DNA from: Rapana venosa
Taxonomy: Eukaryota; Mollusca; Gastropoda; Neogastropoda; Muricidae
Length of the DNA stretch: 64,000 bases
Direction of reading: 5' to 3'
Assembly: GCA_028751875.1 (NCBI GenBank)
Contig: CM054165.1
Coordinates: forward strand, 27,282,589 to 27,346,588
The first letter of the stretch is position 1, and each line of letters starts with the position of its first letter. Under the pieces are notes generated by a model, which was not told the DNA's origin, searched no databases, and worked only from the letters and a program-made list of their open reading frames with translations. Both the position numbers and the translations under genes were made by a program. Shown here in pieces: positions 1 to 10,610 of this stretch.

Positions 1-119
1 TAGTGTACATCACTTTAGCCCAAATAGATAATAATTATAATTGATGTTTTTGTTGTGTCAAGTAAGTCTACATGAGTTAAATGGCAATAAAATATTCTGA
101 ATCTGAATCTGAATCTGAA
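1..119 (+). mobile_element. 3' end of LINE-A family element, plus strand
   Basis: This stretch is the near-exact reverse complement of the 3' ends at about 28645-28755 and 31327-31368/32529-32590. It ends with an AATAAA-like signal followed by a hexamer tail (GAATCT repeated). It is the 3' untranslated end of a non-LTR retrotransposon whose body lies off the left edge. Its orientation is opposite to the minus-strand LINE-A at 28645, so the two tails point toward each other across the duplicated region. Confidence 0.8.
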
Positions 120-433
120 ATCTTCCTGTGATTGATCATTCTGTTTTAAAGTCAGTCATTTATGACTTGTTCTGCATACCTCTCCAATTGCCTTTTCTTC
201 CACTTTGCGCACATATCCACAATATTTTGTGTAATCATATCCATAGTCCAAATCTTTCTGCGTGTTATAGTTCCATTGTTAGTTAATTGCAGAGTTCTAT
301 TCTAGTTGTTATTATTGACTTGTCATAGATTGTGAAAACTGTTCTTGATGTTTCACCCCTGTAGTCTAACATCATACTACACGTTAAGTTGTTTTCTCCC
401 TCAGTTCTCCTTAGCAGTTTGTTTCATAGGCTG
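120..433. other. AT-rich sequence, nothing recognised
   Basis: This is unique AT-rich DNA between the LINE tail and the CA-rich tract. I see no coding frame, repeat unit or RNA gene in it. Confidence 0.5.
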
Positions 434-890
434 TTAACTCACACACACACACACACTCACACTCACATATAGGCATACACACGTGCGCGTGCACACATAC
501 GCACACTCACGCTCACACATACATGAACATACGCACACACACGCAAGCAGGCAGGCAGGCATGCACACACTCACACGCTCGCTAGTGCACGCACACACAC
601 ACGCACAGACATTCACACACCGCATGCACTGATGCTCACGCGCTTACTATTTCACACACATTCTCTCTGTCACACACACACGCATGCACGCACGCACACT
701 CATACACACACTCACTCACACGCACCTACACACACACACATACAAACTCATGTACACGCACACACACACTCATACACACACACGCATGCATACTCACACA
801 CGTACATACATACATACATACATGCACACACACATACACCCCCCCTCCACCCCCATACACACTCACACGTCTCATATCACTATTTAGTGG
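434..890. repeat. CA-rich compound microsatellite
   Basis: Long runs of (CA)n are interrupted by CG, TA and GCAGG variants, with a small (CATA)n block near 805-820 and a C-rich end near 838-852. The tract is about 450 bp long. Cys/Val- or His/Thr-rich reading frames across it are simple-repeat artefacts. Confidence 0.95.
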
Positions 891-994
891 AAGGATGTTA
901 AACTGAAGAACTAACTGCTCTTGCCTAGGAATAGGAATGATATTAATTAACCTTGTTATCATTACAATAAATAATGATCTTTCCTCTGTTGAAT

Positions 995-2060
995 TGTGTT
1001 GTTTGTTTGTGTTGTAAATCAGCAACACACAATGGTCAATGGTCCGAAAATGTATAAAGTGGCAGAAAAAAATCTCACCGCATGTTGCAAAATGTCAACC
1101 ACCCCACGAATGTGGAGAGTGTGACTTCAAATGGACGTCATTTCTGTGGATGACACAGGCCCCCTTCTTGCCAATGACAGCACTGGAAAGCTTAAAAGCA
1201 TGTTGCTTTATTGCTGCAGAGATTCTGTTTATCAAAAATGATCACTTGTGAGTTTGGCTGCCCCAAATATAGGCAGACTGAAAATCAGAATTTCCAGATC
1301 TACTTCATGCATTAGTTATGTCCACAGATGTGCAAAAAACCATTTTGTTGTTGTTGCTGAATTTAATTGTGTATAAAATGTGGCAATGTGAAATGTACTG
1401 TCAGTGCAAGCCAGTGAAAAGCCAGAACCCATGACGGTCCCATAAAACTCTGGGCCATGCAGTGTTGATCTTCTTTGTCCAACGCTCAGACAGTGACTGT
1501 TGTTGTCTGTCATTTGACGGAGTGAAAATGCTTCGCGCTGACGTGAAGTGCCTGACAAGCCAGGCCCAGTGCATTCGACTTTGGTGTGGTAGAGAATTGT
1601 TCTCTTTCCGTCTTTTGGAAATAAGGGCTGGAGAATGGACCAAGAGGCAGAAAAACAGACAAGTAGGAGGTGTCAGGAAGAAATGGAAAAAAGGCAGAGA
1701 AACAAAGAGAAGGATTTAAAAAAAGAAAGAGGGATTGCTACACAGATGTGCAGAAGGTGGGGTTGCTTTTCTTAATGACAGGACCCCGGCATCCCCACAG
1801 GGGGAACTGTGTTCATGGGTAGTAGGACTCTGTGTGTGTGGGTTGATGTTCCTCATCTCGAGATCGCAGGTTCACCAAGGGGAGATTTGGCGTATGCAAC
1901 TTTTTTATTTTTTAAGGTAGCTGTATTTCGACTCGAGGAATGGTGTCTAAACATGACACGTGAGTGCAAGTGTTTGGTTTTTAAAAAGTCACCCATTCCT
2001 ATTCGCACAAAATGGCCTACTCTTCTGAAAAGTGGAACAAGTTTTTATGCATGCAAGATG
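995..2060. other. Non-coding stretch, nothing recognised
   Basis: This is AT-rich sequence with purine-rich patches (about 1620-1725). No coherent long reading frame or known repeat family is visible. The matching stretch of copy 2 (17371-18434) shows many indel differences in its first 600 bp. Confidence 0.4.
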
Positions 2061-2560
2061 CTCTGCGTGTGTTAGCACATGGGGCCTCAGTTTCTAGTCT
2101 TGTCTGAAGGACTTTTAGGGGAGTGGAGTCAGCACTGATGTGAACTCCAGGGTAAAATCCCCTGACACTGTTGCCTCCGTGGTGGCTCAATCCTGAGCCG
2201 GTCAGAATCTGAGTGCAGCGACTCTGAACCCTAGGCTCTTCCTTGCCCTGTCCCGCCTCTTTGTCATTTCCTGGTGGGGATGTGTGTCCTGCTGCTGTCA
2301 GTGGTGACTGTGTGTTGTTTTCTGTGAAAAAGGTCAGTGAAATCAGGATCACCACCAGTCTCCCAGCCTTGCCAGTGTCAAGGAAGAAGAAGCCACCAGA
2401 ACCCTGACCTTGTTCCTCAGAGCCTGGGCCCTCAGCGTGTGCTGCCATCTCATGAACAGGTCCCTCCCTGCTGCTGCTGCTGCTTCATGATGGAGGGAGG
2501 ACCAGGATCACTGTGCCCCAGTAAGTGGAAAGAAGGGCTGTCCCTGTGGTGATGGATTGT
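2060..2560. other. GC-richer block, identity unknown
   Basis: This is a GC-richer island within AT-rich DNA, with a (CTG)5-like run near 2470-2485 and a good splice-donor match (A|GTAAGTGG) at 2520-2527. A 143-codon open frame on the minus strand (2017-2448) and a 71-codon frame on plus (2337-2552) overlap here. Neither resembles a known domain. It could contain a host exon or an old repeat; I cannot decide. Confidence 0.3.
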
Positions 2561-2860
2561 GCAGTGTCAGTGTTGATTTCTAGGCTGATGACCTTGCAGG
2601 GATCCCAGTTTTTTTTTAATTTTTAATTTTGGCGCAAAACTATGTGAGCAATGAGCCCTAATGGACGCAGGGAAAAAAAAAAACAAACGCTAACGCATTT
2701 TTATTTTCAAGAGGTGGTGATAGATTTAGTACAAGACTTTTTTTTCATCCAGCCCTAATAAATGGAGAAAAGGAAAAAGCTGCTAGAATAAAAATCAAAG
2801 CATAATTATATATACATATGAATAATACACAGACATGGATTATCAAACAGATGCACAAGA

Positions 2861-2909
2861 GGAGACAGAGACAGACAGACAGACAGACAGGCAGGGACTG
2901 GCAGGCAGT

Positions 2910-2944
<35 letters not shown>

Positions 2945-2952
2945 ATAGACAG
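2861..2952. repeat. (ACAG)n/(GGCA)n tetranucleotide microsatellite
   Basis: An ACAG run passes into a GGCA run and back to GATAGACAG. The same tract is repeated at 19235-19326 with the same length. Confidence 0.95.
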
Positions 2953-3089
2953 TTGAGTCAGCAGACAGGCAAGACAGAGAGAGGAACAAGAAGTATGGAA
3001 TCTGCTATAAATGTTGCATGATACATTTGGAAGGAGTTATGTTGAATCACATTGTTTCATCTAATGATCTTTGATACATTGTTTTTTAC

Positions 3090-3818
3090 ATTTTTTCAGA
3101 TTAGTGTCATTTTTTAGTTGGGAGGGAGGGGAAGCCTATTCCACAGCCAGCCCCCAGAATATGACTAGACTTGATTTGAAGGTTTCTCTTAGGTTAGAGC
3201 AGATTGATCCAATGAGAGTGTCTAAAATCATTTACTGTTGAAGATGCTTTGGAATAAAGATGGGCATTTCATGCAAAGATCTTATGCATCAAAAACTCCT
3301 TACTGAAGAGAAGCTCTGGTCTTAAGGTGAAGAATGTTAATTATCTGACCGGTCAGCAACTGTTAAGAAAATGATGATTTTGTTAGGATAAGCTTTAGGG
3401 CGCGTTTATTTGCACCTCACTATTAATGTCTGTAAATTAGTGCGGGGACCATATCCCACAGTGTAGATGCATAATCTATTGTTGTTTGAATGTAGAATAA
3501 AAGAATATTTTCTGGCATGCAGAGTTAGGAAGTTTTCTTATCGTTATGGAGTTGGTATACTTTTGAGGCAATGTTCTTTGCAGGTTTTGGAGGTGGCAGA
3601 CCATAATAGGTTGTTGTCAATAGTTATTCCTAAAATTTTGTGATTTGAGCTTTCTTCCAATTTTTCCATTGCCAATGTAGAGAAATGCGTAGATTTCTAT
3701 TAAGGTTCTGTCGTTATTGTCTTTGTGGAAATAAGCATACATTTGTTTTCTTTGGATTGAAGGGCCCATATGGTGTTCAAGTGAGTCCATGCCTGAAGTA
3801 CATTGATATATCCTTGCT
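3090..3818 (-). pseudogene. LINE-E (Jockey/CR1-like) RT thumb and C-terminal fragment
   Basis: Read on the minus strand, the frame starts with a segment like the RT stretch just downstream of the catalytic box (YINVLQAWTHLNTIWAL then NKCMLIS). It continues, with stops and frameshifts, into the usual LINE thumb and C-terminal motifs (IDYAS-TLWD, RALKLIL). This is the 3' half of the ORF2 whose FADD box sits at 6790-6990 and whose N-terminal RT half sits near 11020-12250. It ends on its 5' side exactly where the putative LTR begins. It is dead, with multiple stops. The clade assignment is tentative. Confidence 0.65.
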
Positions 3819-4170
3819 GTGGGACCGTGACGAGAGGCAAGGTAGAGGCAGGGTAGGGAAAGTGCGGAAACACACGCAATTCTAGCACAGCATTCATGGC
3901 AACATGTGTGTACAGCAACCAGGCAAAAGAAGACTCAGGCGAAGACAGCAGCTTTAGGTTGTCACTTTATTCAGCCTCCAGTACAATTCTAATGCTTGTG
4001 GGTGGATGGTCTCTATTAGCAACCCTGACCGACCCCTCCTATATATACACGCCAGCGAACTGCAAAGACAGCACCACACACTGTGAGCGTTTCGCCGATT
4101 GGCCCAAGATGAAGGAGATTTTGTGTTTTCTCATTGACAGCTTCAGTGGTGATTATCTTGCTGTCGTGTA
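3819..4170 (-). mobile_element. Putative solo LTR
   Basis: The stretch starts on plus with TGTGGGACCGTGACGAG, so on minus it ends in CCCACA. On the minus strand it holds a TATATATA box (about 4039-4046) followed about 75 bp later by AATAAA (about 3970), the order expected of U3-R-U5. It sits inside LINE-E, directly abutting the resumed RT frame. No clean target-site duplication or internal domain was found, and the far boundary (around CGTGTAACG) is uncertain. The 91-codon plus-strand frame over it is not considered a gene. The copy-2 counterpart is 20193-20544. Confidence 0.4.
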
Positions 4171-4737
4171 ACGAAACTAGAAAACTTATATATCAAAAAT
4201 AAAACTGGAAAGTACAAGCGTAAGATGCATTATTGCATTTTTGCTCAAAAATCATTTGGCTGCAAAACTATTGGGCGGATTTAAAGCCTCTGACTAGATA
4301 CACTTTTTAACCAGCCTGCACCCTATAACTTTCGGTATAAAAACATTTAAAAACTTCAACAAAACTTAATTACGTGTTACGACTAGAAAAAAGAAGATAT
4401 GCACCACAGTTTTGTATTACATATACATATTATTAACCCCAGCTGTCCGTGAGAGGAGTATTCCTAATTATCAGTGGTGCGAAAACACAGTTTTCTGGTC
4501 CTGCTGCACCCAAGCAAGCTTCTTATAGCTGTTGTATGAGCGAAAATTTTTAACTATCTATAATACTACGAAATTAACCTACTAACATCTTCTGATCTTA
4601 TATTAATTCCATAACGAAACCCAAAAACATACCATACATTTACATTTTTATGTTCTGCATTTGGTAGAATTTAGTTGATAATTCTAACTTGATTTTACAA
4701 ACAAGGAGGGCAGTTAGCTAACTTCTAGAACTCACCA
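4171..4737. other. AT-rich spacer, nothing recognised
   Basis: This AT-rich stretch lies between the putative LTR and the minisatellite. No frame, RNA gene or tandem unit is seen. Confidence 0.4.
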
Positions 4738-5790
4738 CATCCTCTACATCCTTACAACTTACACTCTACTTACTACTTAATGTGAACTGTTTTTTAGTGA
4801 TCTATCCTCTACACCTTCAATCTTACTAGATACTTCATGTGAACTGTTTTATGATCTATTCCTCTACACTTACGCCGTACAATTTACTACTAATTCATGT
4901 GAACTGTTTTATTGATCTATCCTCATACACCTTAGCCTTCACATCTACTACTACTTTTCATGGTGACTGTTTTTAATGATCTATCCTCTACACCTTTCAA
5001 TTACTTCTACTTTTTGTGAAACTGTTTTATGATCTATCCTTACACCCTTACAATTTACTACTACTCTCATGTGAAACTGTTTTATTGATCTATCCTCATA
5101 CACCTTTACAATCTACTACTACTTCATGTGAAACTGATTTATTGATCTATCCTCTACACTTACCCTTACCAATCTACTACTATTCATTGTGAAACTGTTT
5201 TATTGATCTATCCTTAACCTTACAATCATTACTACTTCGATGTGAACTGTTTTATTGATCTATCCTCTACACCTTACACCTTTACAATCTACTAACTACT
5301 TCATGTGAACTGTTTTTATTGATTCTATCCTCTACACCTTACAATCTACTAATACTTCATGTGAACTGTTTTATTGATCTATCCTCTACACCTTACAATC
5401 TATAACTACTACTTAATGTGAACTGTTTTATTGATCTATCCTCTACACCTTACAACCTTACATCTACTTCTAACTTCATCGTGAACTGTTTTATGATCTA
5501 TCCTCTACACCTTACCGCATTACAAATTCTACTACTACTTCATGTGAACTGTTTTATTGATCTTCCTCTACACTTAAGCCTTACTAGTTACTACTACTTA
5601 ATGTGAACTGTTTTTATTGAATATATCCTATACCCCTTACGCTTACATTACTACTACTTCATGTGAACTGTTTTATTGATCTATCCTCTACACTTACAAT
5701 CTACTTCTACTTCATGTGAACTGTTTTATTGATCTATCCTCTACACCTTACAATCTACTACTACTTCATGTGAACTGTTTTATTGATCTA
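4738..5790. repeat. 54-bp minisatellite array, about 19-20 units
   Basis: The unit contains TTCATGTGAACTGTTTTATT, then GATCTATCCTCTACACC, then TTACAATCTACTACTAC, with a clean period of 54 bp in the last units. Units on the left vary by many one-base indels (GTTTT/GTTTTT, ACCTT/ACTT), while the last two or three are nearly identical. The copy-2 array (21112-22164) has the same irregularities unit by unit apart from one differing unit near 5690. Confidence 0.95.
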
Positions 5791-5979
5791 AATAGAGTTT
5801 ATTTCACATGTTCTTCAATCGCACAATAATTATGCTTTATTAAAGATTTGTTAAAATAAGAATTAGAAAATTCATTTTATCGGTTAATATTAGGGTACAT
5901 ACTCTGCCTCTTTCTATATGATGCAATAGACGAAAATATTGATTTACAACAAAAATTGAGAACTTCCTTGTGGTGAAAT

Positions 5980-6190
5980 GAATCAAGTCTTGATCAGTAT
6001 TTCAAACAATCATATCATGAATATGAGCAGACAATTTGACTTAATAATGTTAATCTTATTGATTTCTTGCCTAGATCAGACCATAAGAATCAAGTCAGAT
6101 CAGTATCTCAAAATCTTATCCATGGAATATGAGCAAACAATATGATTAATAAGTTATTCTATTGATTTTCTTCCTAGATCAGACCAATGC
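5980..6190. repeat. 107-bp tandem duplication (2 units)
   Basis: Two imperfect units begin GAATCAAGTC and end in CCTAGATCAGACCA (5980-6086 and 6087-6190). They differ by scattered substitutions and indels. The copy-2 counterpart is 22354-22564. Confidence 0.9.
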
Positions 6191-6397
6191 TACTTTTAAG
6201 GGAGATAACTCGGGCCGTACTATTGAATAACTGAAAGAATCGTTAAGACATTTCATGTAGGCAAAACATTAAAAATAACAAACAGTAGATAAAATACAAA
6301 GTAATTTAAAATTAGCTATATCAGAATATTGGAAAAGACAACATATTTAGAATAATTATACTAACTAATATAAAATTGCAAAAACATCGTAAACATT

Positions 6398-6600
6398 AAT
6401 ACTGCAGTTGCATAGAGGGTGGAGAAAGAAAATGCTTATATATTGACCACAAAGCCAGTAATGGTTCACTGTTATCCTAATCTAAAGATAAGTAAAACAT
6501 AATACTGGACAGCGTGCATAGAGGGTGAGAAAAACTGGACCATATATTGACCACAAAAGCCAGTAATGGTCTCGATGTTACTAATCTGAGATAAAGTGTA
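6398..6600. repeat. About 103-bp tandem duplication (2 units)
   Basis: Two imperfect units are built around GCATAGAGGGTG and ATATTGACCACAAA-GCCAGTAATGGT, starting at 6398 and 6501. The copy-2 counterpart is 22772-22974. Confidence 0.9.
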
Positions 6601-6627
6601 GCGTGTGTCCACAGTACATTGCACTTT

Positions 6628-6816
6628 GCAAAGACGTCACACGACGGTTAACATGGTTCACATCATTAGTGGTGTCATCTGCAAATTGCCAAAGACTTCA
6701 CACGAGGTACATGGGTTAACACGACTCATAGTGGTTGTCATCCTGCCTCTCATTGCATACAAAAGATTCCACACGAGTTACATGGTTTAACATCAATAGT
6801 GGTGTCGATCTGCAAA
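6628..6816. repeat. 60-67-bp minisatellite, 3 units, derived from an RT catalytic region
   Basis: Units start at 6628, 6688 and 6755, each with CAAAGA-TTCACACGAG, ACATGGTTAACA and AGTGGTGTCATCTGCAAA. Read on minus, ATCTGCAAA is TTTGCAGAT and is followed by the codons for DDTT, so each unit carries the region of the LINE-E FADDTT box. The right-hand unit runs into the intact LINE-E RT fragment. The copy-2 counterpart is 23002-23190. Confidence 0.75.
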
Positions 6817-6990
6817 TAAACCACAGGAGCCTTTGTAAATAAGGGAAGATCATTAATGTCAATAGTATATAATAGGGGGACCCCCAGAATAGAACCCTGT
6901 GGGACTCTAAATGTATTGGGTAGAAAGGTCGAAAAATATTTATTTGACCATAAACTTGTTGTTGTCTGTTTGAAAGAAAAGATGTCAGTA
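6790..6990 (-). pseudogene. LINE-E RT fragment: motif B and FADD region
   Basis: On the minus strand this reads, with frameshifts, an RT motif B (VPQGSILG-type), then YTIDINDLPLFTKAPVV, then a degraded FADD box and TTIDV. It is the central part of the RT whose thumb lies at 3090-3818. The roughly 3-kb block between them (LTR, minisatellite and tandem units) interrupts the ORF just after the catalytic box. The (CAAGT)n tail of another LINE abuts its 5' side at 7022. Confidence 0.6.
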
Positions 6991-7021
6991 TTTAAGGCAC
7001 CAGAGGATAGTTTGGAATATA

Positions 7022-7110
7022 CAAGTCAAGTCAAGTCAAACCACTTTAATCATCCCATGAAGGGCATGTTACAATACTGTCAGGCACATTGATTACTTTA
7101 ATCTGTCTCA
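7022..7110 (-). mobile_element. 3' end of another LINE with (TTGAC)n tail
   Basis: On minus the sequence reads GGGATGATTAAAGTGGTTTG followed by TTGAC repeats. This is a typical LINE 3' end with a pentamer tail. Its body should lie rightward (7110-7870), where only microsatellite and unrecognised text is seen, so the element is short or decayed. The copy-2 counterpart is 23396-23484. Confidence 0.5.
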
Positions 7111-7194
7111 CAAGGACACAAGAAATATACATTTCAGATTGTTATAAGCATTCCAAGGATAGCTTAAAATATTATCATCACAAACACAAACCCA

Positions 7195-7247
7195 GGTGCG
7201 CGCACAAACACACCACGTGTACACACACACAAACACAAACACACCGT

Positions 7248-7283
<36 letters not shown>

Positions 7284-7320
7284 ATTAACCACACCACACA
7301 CAACACACACACACCAATGT
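7195..7320. repeat. (CA)n microsatellite
   Basis: CA repeats with AAACA and CGTGTA interruptions, followed by looser CA-rich text to about 7620. The tract is the same length in copy 2 (23569-23694). Confidence 0.95.
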
Positions 7321-7869
7321 AGGAATACAATGTTGTAAATTACCATTGATTGGAAAAAGATATAACTTTTTTTTTTTAAAAGCGTGCAGCACGTGCGCAT
7401 TCACACAACATGCACTCCCCCATACACACCAATATTTTGAACGCAGTTTAATCACAAATACACACACATGTCACCCATGCACCTTTATCTAGTAAAAGAC
7501 ATTAAAACACACACATACACAATTTAGAAATTCATTCTTGAAAGCCTAAAGCAAGGATAACAGGTGTACTTATTTTCATTACACACCACTCACACACAAA
7601 CACCCTCGCACACGACACTAAGGAGGTATATCAGAGAAATGTAAAACTGTTTTGGTCAGTGCTGTTTGGGAATTTAAATTCGAAGACTACTGGAACAAAA
7701 GAATTTCTTTTCTAATTTGTTTTACTGTGCGTAGGCACCGAAGAAAAAACAGGTCTGAAGGCGACAACTGAAATCCGATGACATAGCATGAAAGGATCAG
7801 CCAAGATGGCAGTCGCTTTGTGCACAAGCTGTGATCGCAGTACGGCTCTTGAGAACTCATTGTTCTTTC

Positions 7870-8460
7870 CAATTATTTTCTGAGCAGATTCTAACAATTC
7901 TCGAAAAGACTATTTCTTGTTTTTAACCTAGGGTTGTATGTATACCAACAGATGAAAGCAAAAAACTTAGAACAATCTCTTTGTAGGACTTGTAGAACAA
8001 GGAAAGGATCTTTTTGACACAAAATAATGAGTTAAGCTTTCCTCAGAAATACATACGTTGATGTCCCCTTTTTGACAAAATAGCGTCAGTGTTAGTTCTC
8101 AGTTTTATTGTCATCAAAAAATAGTTCCAAGATACTTGTACTTCGAAAACTTTTCAACTTCTTGACTATGGATGGTAACATGCTCAGAATGTGTGACCGA
8201 TCTTTCTGAAAATCGATAGGAAGATCTTTAGTTTTAGATACATTTAGCTCCAGATATGCCTCATCACACCAATTGACGAAATCAGTGAGGGCTGGACCAT
8301 GGATTTTGGACCAGATCCAGATGAAGAGTAGACAAAAGAAGCCATGTCATTGGGCAAATTTTACAAGAAAGGAATTTTCATAGCTGCTTCTGCAATCATC
8401 TGTGTATAGATGTTACAGAAAGTGGCGAGAGGAACGCATCCCTGTGGAGAAACTGTAAAG
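7870..8460 (-). pseudogene. Rex1/Babar-like LINE RT fragment
   Basis: Minus-strand reading, with several frameshifts, gives a motif B of the PQGCV type, an IYT stretch, an N-DMASF segment in place of the catalytic FADD(T/M)A, then EAYLEL-VSKTKD-PIDF and VEKFS-YKYLGT. This is the order seen in Rex1/Babar-type LINEs (established family pattern; the clade call is from memory of these motifs). It ends on its 5' side at the poly-A tract. The element is decayed. The copy-2 counterpart is 24244-24834. Confidence 0.6.
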
Positions 8461-8464
8461 GTTA

Positions 8465-8475
8465 AAAAAAAAAAA

Positions 8476-8546
<71 letters not shown>

Positions 8547-8577
8547 AAAAATAAAAAAAATAAAAAAAAAAAAAAAT
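8465..8577. repeat. Long poly-A tract with short T interruptions
   Basis: About 110 bp of A, broken by TTT and single T. The length is the same at 24839-24951 although such tracts normally vary in length. The Lys-rich frame across it is meaningless. Part of the length may be a sequencing artefact. Confidence 0.95.
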
Positions 8578-8784
8578 TTTTCAAATCTAACCGATGAGAT
8601 ATCTTATTGGCAAAAACACACTGCGGTCTGTTAGTAGTTAAAAATCAATCAGTCAGTTGATAAGTCTACATCAATATTTTGAAAGGTATTTTGGGAAAAG
8701 AAGAAACATGAGGCTGCATTGTATTGAAAGCTGAACTAAAGTCAGCAAACAATATTCTAGGCATGGAGAGTCAGGTGCCTTCTA

Positions 8785-9600
8785 AGTAATAATAATAATT
8801 AATAATATATTGGAATTTATATAGCGCTGAATCTTGTAAAAAAACAACAAATCGAAGTGCTTGACTCAATCATTTACAAGGCATGCAATCTCCTTAAACA
8901 TAATGAACAACAGATTTCAAAAACCATGCGAGATGCAGTATGCACGATTATGCACGGCCAAACACGCCGCTCACACACACACGCACACACACACACGCAA
9001 CACACACACACTCGGAACAAACCAATTTAGAAGTGTGAAAATGTGGTTGAAAAGTAGTGACAGATATTGGGGGGGAAGTCTCAGGTAGGAAATAAGTGTG
9101 TTTTGAGGCTGGATTTGAAGGTATCAAGTGAAGGCTTTTGGCGAAGTGAAAGAGGGAGGTCATTCAGGTGGACGGACCGAAATAGAGAAGGAGCGATGGC
9201 CAACGGTGGTTTGTTTGATCTGGGTGTTCTGGAAAGGCACAAAGTTTCTGCGGTCTGAACGAAGGGAACGGGATGGAGTGTACAGATGAAGACAGTTACA
9301 GAGATGTAGGGGGTGCAGATTTGTAGAGACATATTGAAACAGAGGGTTATTGATTTTAGCTCCACGTCTTTGTGAGACAGGCAGCCAGTGAAGAGATCAC
9401 AGAAGAGGAGGATGTGTTCAGATTTTTTTCTCCTCTAGGACCAGTCGAGCTGCAGAGTTTTGTATGCGTTGAAGAGAGTGGATAGATGTGTGGTAGGGCC
9501 AGCCAAAGAGAAATTACAGTAGTCTAAACGTGAAAGAATGAGAGATGTGACATGCTTGAAGTTGCATCAGTGGAAGATACTTGCGAATTGCGCTTATTAT
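8785..9600 (-). mobile_element. L2-like LINE, 3' end, minus strand
   Basis: On minus the text reads the C-terminal end of an L2/CR1-type ORF2: a RLDYCN-type segment with SLAGP (about 9510), NSAARLVL, then LPLSLRQKPSLDTFKSSLKT and LF. The 3' end follows, with AGCGCTATATAAATTCC and an (ATT)n tail at 8785-8815. It is 5'-truncated near 9600 and faces an inverted partner at 9860-10610. A CA microsatellite (8970-9012) lies inside the 3' region. The copy-2 counterpart is 25159-25974. Confidence 0.75.
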
Positions 9601-9859
9601 GCGGCCGTTATTGATAGTAGCAAGACTGGCAGGTCTGGGCGAGTAATTTTTCATAGAGTGTGTGTTGGTCAAGAACTATCTCCTAAAACTTCACTGAGTT
9701 GGACAAAGGATATGACGTATTGCCGAATTCTATTGCAATGCGCGTCCCTCTATCCATGCTGTAAAGTATCGAGGGTGCATTTGACACACACTCTGTATGC
9801 AAAAATTCATCACCCAGACCTGCAAGTCGTGCTTCTATAATTAAGGGCGTATTAGTGCA
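9601..9859. other. Spacer between inverted L2 ends
   Basis: About 260 bp of sequence between the two 5'-truncated L2-like ends. A 100-codon plus frame starting at 9538 runs through it but shows no recognisable domain. Confidence 0.4.
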
Positions 9860-10610
9860 ATTCGAAAGTGCTGCTCACTGACGCAACATCAAAACTCGTG
9901 GCATATCTCATTCTTTCATGTCTGGGACTATTGCAATTCTCTTTTGTTGTCTGCCAGCATTATCTATCCACTCCTTCAACGTATTCAAAACTCTGCAGCT
10001 TCGACTAGTCCTCAGAAAGAAAAAATATGAGCACATTACCCCTCTCTTTGCGATCTCTCCACTGGCTGCTGTGACACAAAGAATAAACTATTAAGATCAG
10101 TACTATCTGTTTCAAATGTCTCCACAATACATCACCCTCCTAACCTCTGTGAATGTCTCCACCTGTACACCCCTTCTCAGTTCCCTTCGCTCTGCTGCAG
10201 ATTCCTTGTGCTTACAAACACCTAGATTCAAACCTGTCATGTTGGCCGTCGGCTCTTTCTCTGTTTCGGTACATCGATCTGGAATGCCTCCCGATCTCTC
10301 TGCGCAAAGGCCTTCTTGTTGCTCTTTTAAATCTGGCCTCAATACATATTTGTTTCAAACTAAGAATTTCCTCGCCTGTTTCATTTCATAGCTATCCCTG
10401 CTTTTCAACAGCAAATATTCCATCACCCTGCCAAAGTGTATAAAGTGTCGTGTGTGTGTGTGTGTGTGTGCATTCTTGGACTTGTTAGAACTATTACTCG
10501 CTATTGGTTGCATGACTGTGTAAGAATGAGTTGAGTGCAAGCGCTTTGATTTGTCTGTTGCAAGATTCAGCGCTATATAAATTCCATTTATTATTATTAT
10601 TATTATTGAA
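9860..10610 (+). mobile_element. L2-like LINE, 3' end, plus strand
   Basis: Plus-strand reading matches the minus-strand partner at 8785-9600: a DAT-KLVAYLILS stretch, LRSLHWLL, then SLRSAADSLCL and SLDxFK-like SCCSFKSGLNTYLF, followed by AGCGCTATATAAATTCC and a (TTA)n tail at 10585-10608. The body has stops and frameshifts. A (GT)n tract lies at about 10445-10470. With the partner it forms a head-to-head inverted pair. The copy-2 counterpart is 26234-26984. Confidence 0.75.

Noticed and set aside
434..1028. Cys/Val-rich and His/Thr-rich open frames
   Set aside because: They are translations of the CA-rich microsatellite on both strands.
1850..1885. tRNA- or SINE-like B box (CGCAGGTTCACCAAGG)
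   Set aside because: The match to the B-box consensus is partial, no A box lies at the right distance and no cloverleaf can be drawn.
2017..2448. 143-codon minus-strand open frame
   Set aside because: No recognisable domain and no start context or splice structure. Presence in both duplicate copies is not evidence of selection because the copies are near-identical throughout.
4738..5790. CRISPR-like array
   Set aside because: The whole 54-bp unit repeats without variable spacers, and the context is animal DNA.
8410..8634. Lysine-rich 74-codon frame
   Set aside because: Translation of the poly-A tract.
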